This document shows, in pieces, positions 60,529 to 64,000 of a DNA stretch of 64,000 nt. The position numbers and the translations under genes are program-made. The stretch covers positions 263,054-327,053 of the forward strand of contig MEHQ01003342.1 in the NCBI GenBank assembly GCA_008828725.1, given 5' to 3'. The notes beneath the pieces were generated by a model that searched no databases, had not been told where the DNA came from, and saw only the letters and a program-made list of their open reading frames with translations. Position 1 is the stretch's first letter; every line of letters begins with the position of its first letter. This stretch comes from Saccharina japonica (lineage: Eukaryota; Sar; Phaeophyceae; Laminariales; Laminariaceae).

Positions 60529-63500
60529 ATGGGGCCTGCCACGGAGAGATTTGCTTCTTCGGCAGATTGCGTCAAATCCATGGACGATCAAAATCTAAAC
60601 GGCAAGGTCAAGGCTAAGGGGAAAGTCGACGTGGAAGAGCTGCTTGATTTCATCTTTCCGAAGTCGCTCCAGCAGCCCCTCTCCACCGGTAGGCTGTACG
60701 CATTCGGCATGTACGGTCCTCTGGACTCGAACGCGAGGCTGCGGGCGGGGCACAACGGCCAGCGGGTTGTGAGCGCGTGGGAAATCGACACCATGTGCCT
60801 GCAGTTCGAGCGCGAGGATATTCTGCAGGTGGGTACGAGGTGATTTAAATCCGTTGACGAGTGGTTGTCTTGCAGCAAAGGATATATGATCGATCATGAA
60901 AAAGCTTGCACCTTTGAGTTCCATGCAGAGTGCACATGGCCAGTGTTACTTAGACGTAGCTCGCTGACCACGGAGTCTTGGTTACCGCAAACACCTTAAC
61001 AGCCCTTCTTCGTACGGTGGCCACCATAAAGGATAGTGGTATCACAGCAAACTGTTACCTGCAATTGTATACGGGCTTTGACGGCCACGTTCCGAAACTG
61101 CGGATGGATGCGGGTTGAAAAACTGTCCGTACCTCGGTACTGCAGCAGTGCTCGAAGCGAGCACCGCACACTTCGTATACCGGTCTGACAATCGCAAAGC
61201 TTAGTTTAAGACGGGGGACAGTTGCATAACGTTGAACCCACGTGTCTACCTATGCACGTAGACCAAGATACATTATGCAAACGCAACAAAACGCAACCTG
61301 GCATCTCCAGAACACACACTCATGTCGTCGGCCTCCACGCTTTCGTCGTCGTCGACGATCAGTCGTCGTATTCTCCCCTTGCCTTTAGTACTCGTTGTGG
61401 TGGGGACGTCCCATCACAACGAGTAGTAAAGGCAAGGGGAAGAGGCGACGACTAATCGTCGACGACGACGAAAGCGTGTAGGCCGACGACGTGAGTGTGT
61501 GTTCTGGAGATGCCAGGTTGCGTTTTGTTGCGTTTGCATAATAGCTCGCCGACCACGGAGTCTTGGTTACCGCAAATACCTTAACAGCCCTTCTTCGTAC
61601 GGTGGCCACCATAAAGGATACTCGTAGTGGTATCACAGCAAACTGTTACCTGCACGTGTATACGGGCTTTGACGGCCACGTTCAGAAACTGCGGATGGAT
61701 GCGGGTTGAAAGACTGTCCGTACCTCAGTATTACAGCAGTGCTCGAAGCGAGCACCGCACACTTCGTATACCGGTCTGACAATCGCAAATCTTAGTTTAA
61801 GACGGAGGACAGTTGCATAACGTTGAACCCACGTGTCTACCTATGCAATTATACCGAGATACATTATGCACACGCAACAAAACGCAACCTGGCATCTCCA
61901 GAACACACACTCACGTCGTCGGCCTCCACGCTTTCGTCGTCGTCGACGATCAGTCGTCGCCTTTTCCCCTTGCCTTTAGTACTCACGTGGAGGCCGACGA
62001 CGTGAGTATGTGTTCTGGAGATGCCAGGTTGCGTTTTGTTGCATTTGCATAATGTATCTTGGTCTACGTGCATAGGTAGACGCGTGGGTTCAACGTTATG
62101 CAACTGTCCTCCGTCTTATGCTAAGCTTTTGCAATGGCAGCAGCATAACATCAGCAGCCAGTCGTCGACGTAGTAAAGTCAACTAATAATGCTGAGGATT
62201 TATTCCCGGAGAATATAGGGGGCATTTACAGTAGATGGCCACGAAACCCCCAAATCTACAGAGTACTTACGATCAGACGGATAGGCAAAACCGTGAAGGC
62301 AACCGCGATGGCGAACGACCCCCACGTTTCTTTGTCAAGGTACTGTTGTTCGGACCACGGTCAACAGCATCAACTCCTTGCTATCTGCACCCGTATTCTG
62401 CATGAAAAAAACTATTTTTGTACACGGAGTTAGAGTTGGATATTATTTGTGGCAGCATACGAAGTATCACGTCAAACCGCGGGACGACGGGGGAAAAAGA
62501 AGGCGCACATCACATACAGAGAACACATAGATAAACAATTTTACACGTAGCTCAATACGAGCTCCTCGCAAGCATGTGTACGTACGTGCACATGCTGTAC
62601 CTTAAAAAAAATTAAGCTCTTCTTTCTTCCTCTCCCTGCCGCGATTGGGTGCGCGGAACCTCTCCGTTGAAACCAAGGTCTATCTCTCGGGCGGGCGCCC
62701 GCTGTTCGTCCTGAGCGACGCTCAACAGGAGGAAGTAATCGCCCAGGCTGACAGCCACCTCAGGACGGCCAAAGGTCGCGGGTATCGGCGGCAGGTAACC
62801 CGCGCTGAAGTGTCCGACCTCCTCTCGGGCCTGCCGAGGGACGCCGCGGGGCTGGCCAGCTTCCATGACGCCCAGAAGCTAATTTTGGGGTACCGAGAAA
62901 AGCAGATCGCTCGGTTCAGAGTTATTTTCCCCGACACCGTTACGAAGTCGGGAAAAACACCGCCTTCGAGACGACGTGTGACATCATCGGCAGGCGGCGA
63001 CAGCGGCGGCGGCAGCGGTGGCGACGGCACAATGATTCCAGCAGGAGGGTCTGGGTCTTCGGCCGGCGGCTCTGTTTGTTCTAAGTCGAAGGAAAATTCG
63101 GTGGGGCGCTCTAGAGACGCGGGTGCGGGCAGCGGGAAGGCTGCTAGCCGGAGTAGGGGGGACAAGTTTAGTGCGGACGTAGCTCCTCCGGAGATGTTCG
63201 TCAAGGACGTGGGGTTCACCCCCGCGGGAATGGCCAAGCACGTGAGTGATGTTTTTTTCTGGCTTCGTTTGGGGAAGAAAGTAAATGCCGCACGAACGAT
63301 TAGTCTCGTAGAGCTTAGAGCTACCCCGCGATTGTGTAGGCGAAAGCGCAATAACATTGTGAGCTTTCGTTTTTTTATTGTAAATACCAGAGGGTCAATA
63401 TTGTAGGTTCGTTTCAAAGAGAGGGCTCGCACTATGCACGTCCATCCGCTTTCGAATGTCACCCTTAACAGCCACACCTCAGCACAACGTCACAATGTTT

Positions 63501-63922
63501 ATCGCTCGAGGGTTCAAACGCGCACGTCAAAGTCAGCCCTTCTGCACTTTTCCCACTTCCTCGTTCCCGAAGAAACTATCATACGTGTTGGGCTACTACA
63601 TTGCCGATGACTCGAACACCACCTCTCAACCCCACGCCCCCCCAACCCCCCCCCCCCCCAACTTTGCCCCACCCAACCCCAACCCCTCCCAACCCCCCCC
63701 TGACAGACTAACAAGCTTCTGAGTACCCGAGCATACAAGGTGGGTAACCTAGTCGACAGCAACGATCCCGGCCTGACGCAAAACGTGAGACTCATCCGCG
63801 AGGACAGGCCGCTCGAACCGGGCCAGGGAGCTTGGGACCCTTACGCCTGTCTGCGTGGGTACAACGTGGGGGCGCACGTGGGGTCGGCGAGGAGCTCGAC
63901 CACGGCGAAGCGAAAAGCCTGA
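60529..63922 (+). CDS. hypothetical protein, 359 residues, 3 exons
   Basis: Exons 60529-60828, about 62678-63241, and 63707-63922. The ATG follows an in-frame stop at 60505. All three are in phase 0 and end in TGA. Landmarks: VDVEELLDFIFPKSLQQPLS, LYAFGMYGPLDSNARLR, WEIDTMCLQFERED, VYLSGGRPLFVLSDAQQEEV, LASFHDAQKLILGYREKQIA, a Gly/Ser-rich low-complexity linker, then a C-terminal DPYACLRGYNVGAHVG. The middle resembles a helix pair of EF-hand-like type without clear calcium ligands; this is only an impression. The exon 2 acceptor (ACCAAG before GTC at 62678) is the weakest site. No function is assigned. Confidence 0.68.
61224..61545. mobile_element. foldback element, copy 1
   Basis: Arms about 61265-61396 and 61419-61543 are near-perfect inverted copies (GCAACAAAACGCAACCTGGC, CGTCGTCGTCGACGAT). 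The loop holds ACTCGTTGTGGTGGGGACGT. The outer left end TTGCATAACGTTGAACCC has no partner here, so the right end is truncated by the duplication. Confidence 0.85.
61806..62105. mobile_element. foldback element, copy 2 (complete ends)
   Basis: Ends AGTTGCATAACGTTGAACCC and GGGTTCAACGTTATGCAACT are inverted; the hairpin runs through CAGAACACACACTCACGTCG / CGACGTGAGTATGTGTTCTG. The central loop is shorter than in copy 1. Confidence 0.9.
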
Positions 63923-64000
63923 AAAAACAACGGCAGACCAAAGCAGCAGTATTACTACGTAGTCAGGGTACGTACGAATGTATACCGTGTACGATTTTGC

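Larger units (their letters stand above)
60950..62110. repeat. tandem duplication of a 590-bp unit ending in a foldback element
   Basis: Segment 60957-61220 (AGCTCGCTGACCACGGAGTC through GACAGTTGCATAACG) is repeated at 61549-61808 with about 97% identity by eye. Each copy is followed by a long hairpin. It fills intron 1 of the gene at 60529. Confidence 0.9.

Overview
This is nuclear DNA from a eukaryote. Genes are split into short exons (22 to 600 bp) with GT..AG splice sites, introns run up to 8 kb, and most of the window is simple repeats, SINEs and small inverted-repeat transposons. No rRNA gene, CRISPR array, operon or viral gene was seen. The protein styles (a large-type LOG protein, RNI-type leucine-rich repeats on phased exons, a stramenopile-looking P-loop sulfotransferase-like protein) and the repeat load suggest a large-genome stramenopile alga, brown alga or relative. 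That placement is inference. There is one unresolved base (N at 10060), at the end of a 0.9-kb GCAA array.

Layout. (1) 657-16919, minus: a LOG/'lysine decarboxylase' family gene. Seven exons give 259 residues; the C-terminus lies beyond the left edge. A lone rhodanese-like exon sits inside its second intron. (2) 16920-25165: intergenic, repeats only. (3) 25166-44265, plus: a 14-exon gene for a 553-residue type II membrane protein with a sulfotransferase-like P-loop domain. It includes a 22-nt microexon and an 8-kb first intron. (4) 44266-51586: repeat-rich space with one doubtful ORF and a GGGTC satellite. (5) 51587-59793, minus: a leucine-rich-repeat gene in four exons. (6) 59794-60528: a compact divergent intergenic region, probably a shared promoter. 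(7) 60529-63922, plus: a three-exon gene for a 359-residue protein I cannot assign. All exon models were built by hand from reading frame, splice sites, phase and family resemblance; no transcript evidence was available.

The mobile fraction contains tRNA-headed SINEs (7 copies), a poly-G-headed family, a GGGGGACCATAGTAA MITE family, a TTAA-target MITE with visible empty sites, Mutator-like MITEs with 9-bp target duplications that carry telomere-like repeats, TIR elements starting AGGGCATTAATTAG, a TA-flanked 1.1-kb element, and foldback elements. Several are nested, so relative insertion ages can be read.

The most unusual pattern is that exon edges, with their splice sites, are copied tandemly into the neighbouring intron: LOG exon 3 (one copy), LOG exon 6 (four decayed copies) and LRR exon 3 (acceptor edge in about five units). 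This may be a local route of intron growth or a source of decoy splice sites.
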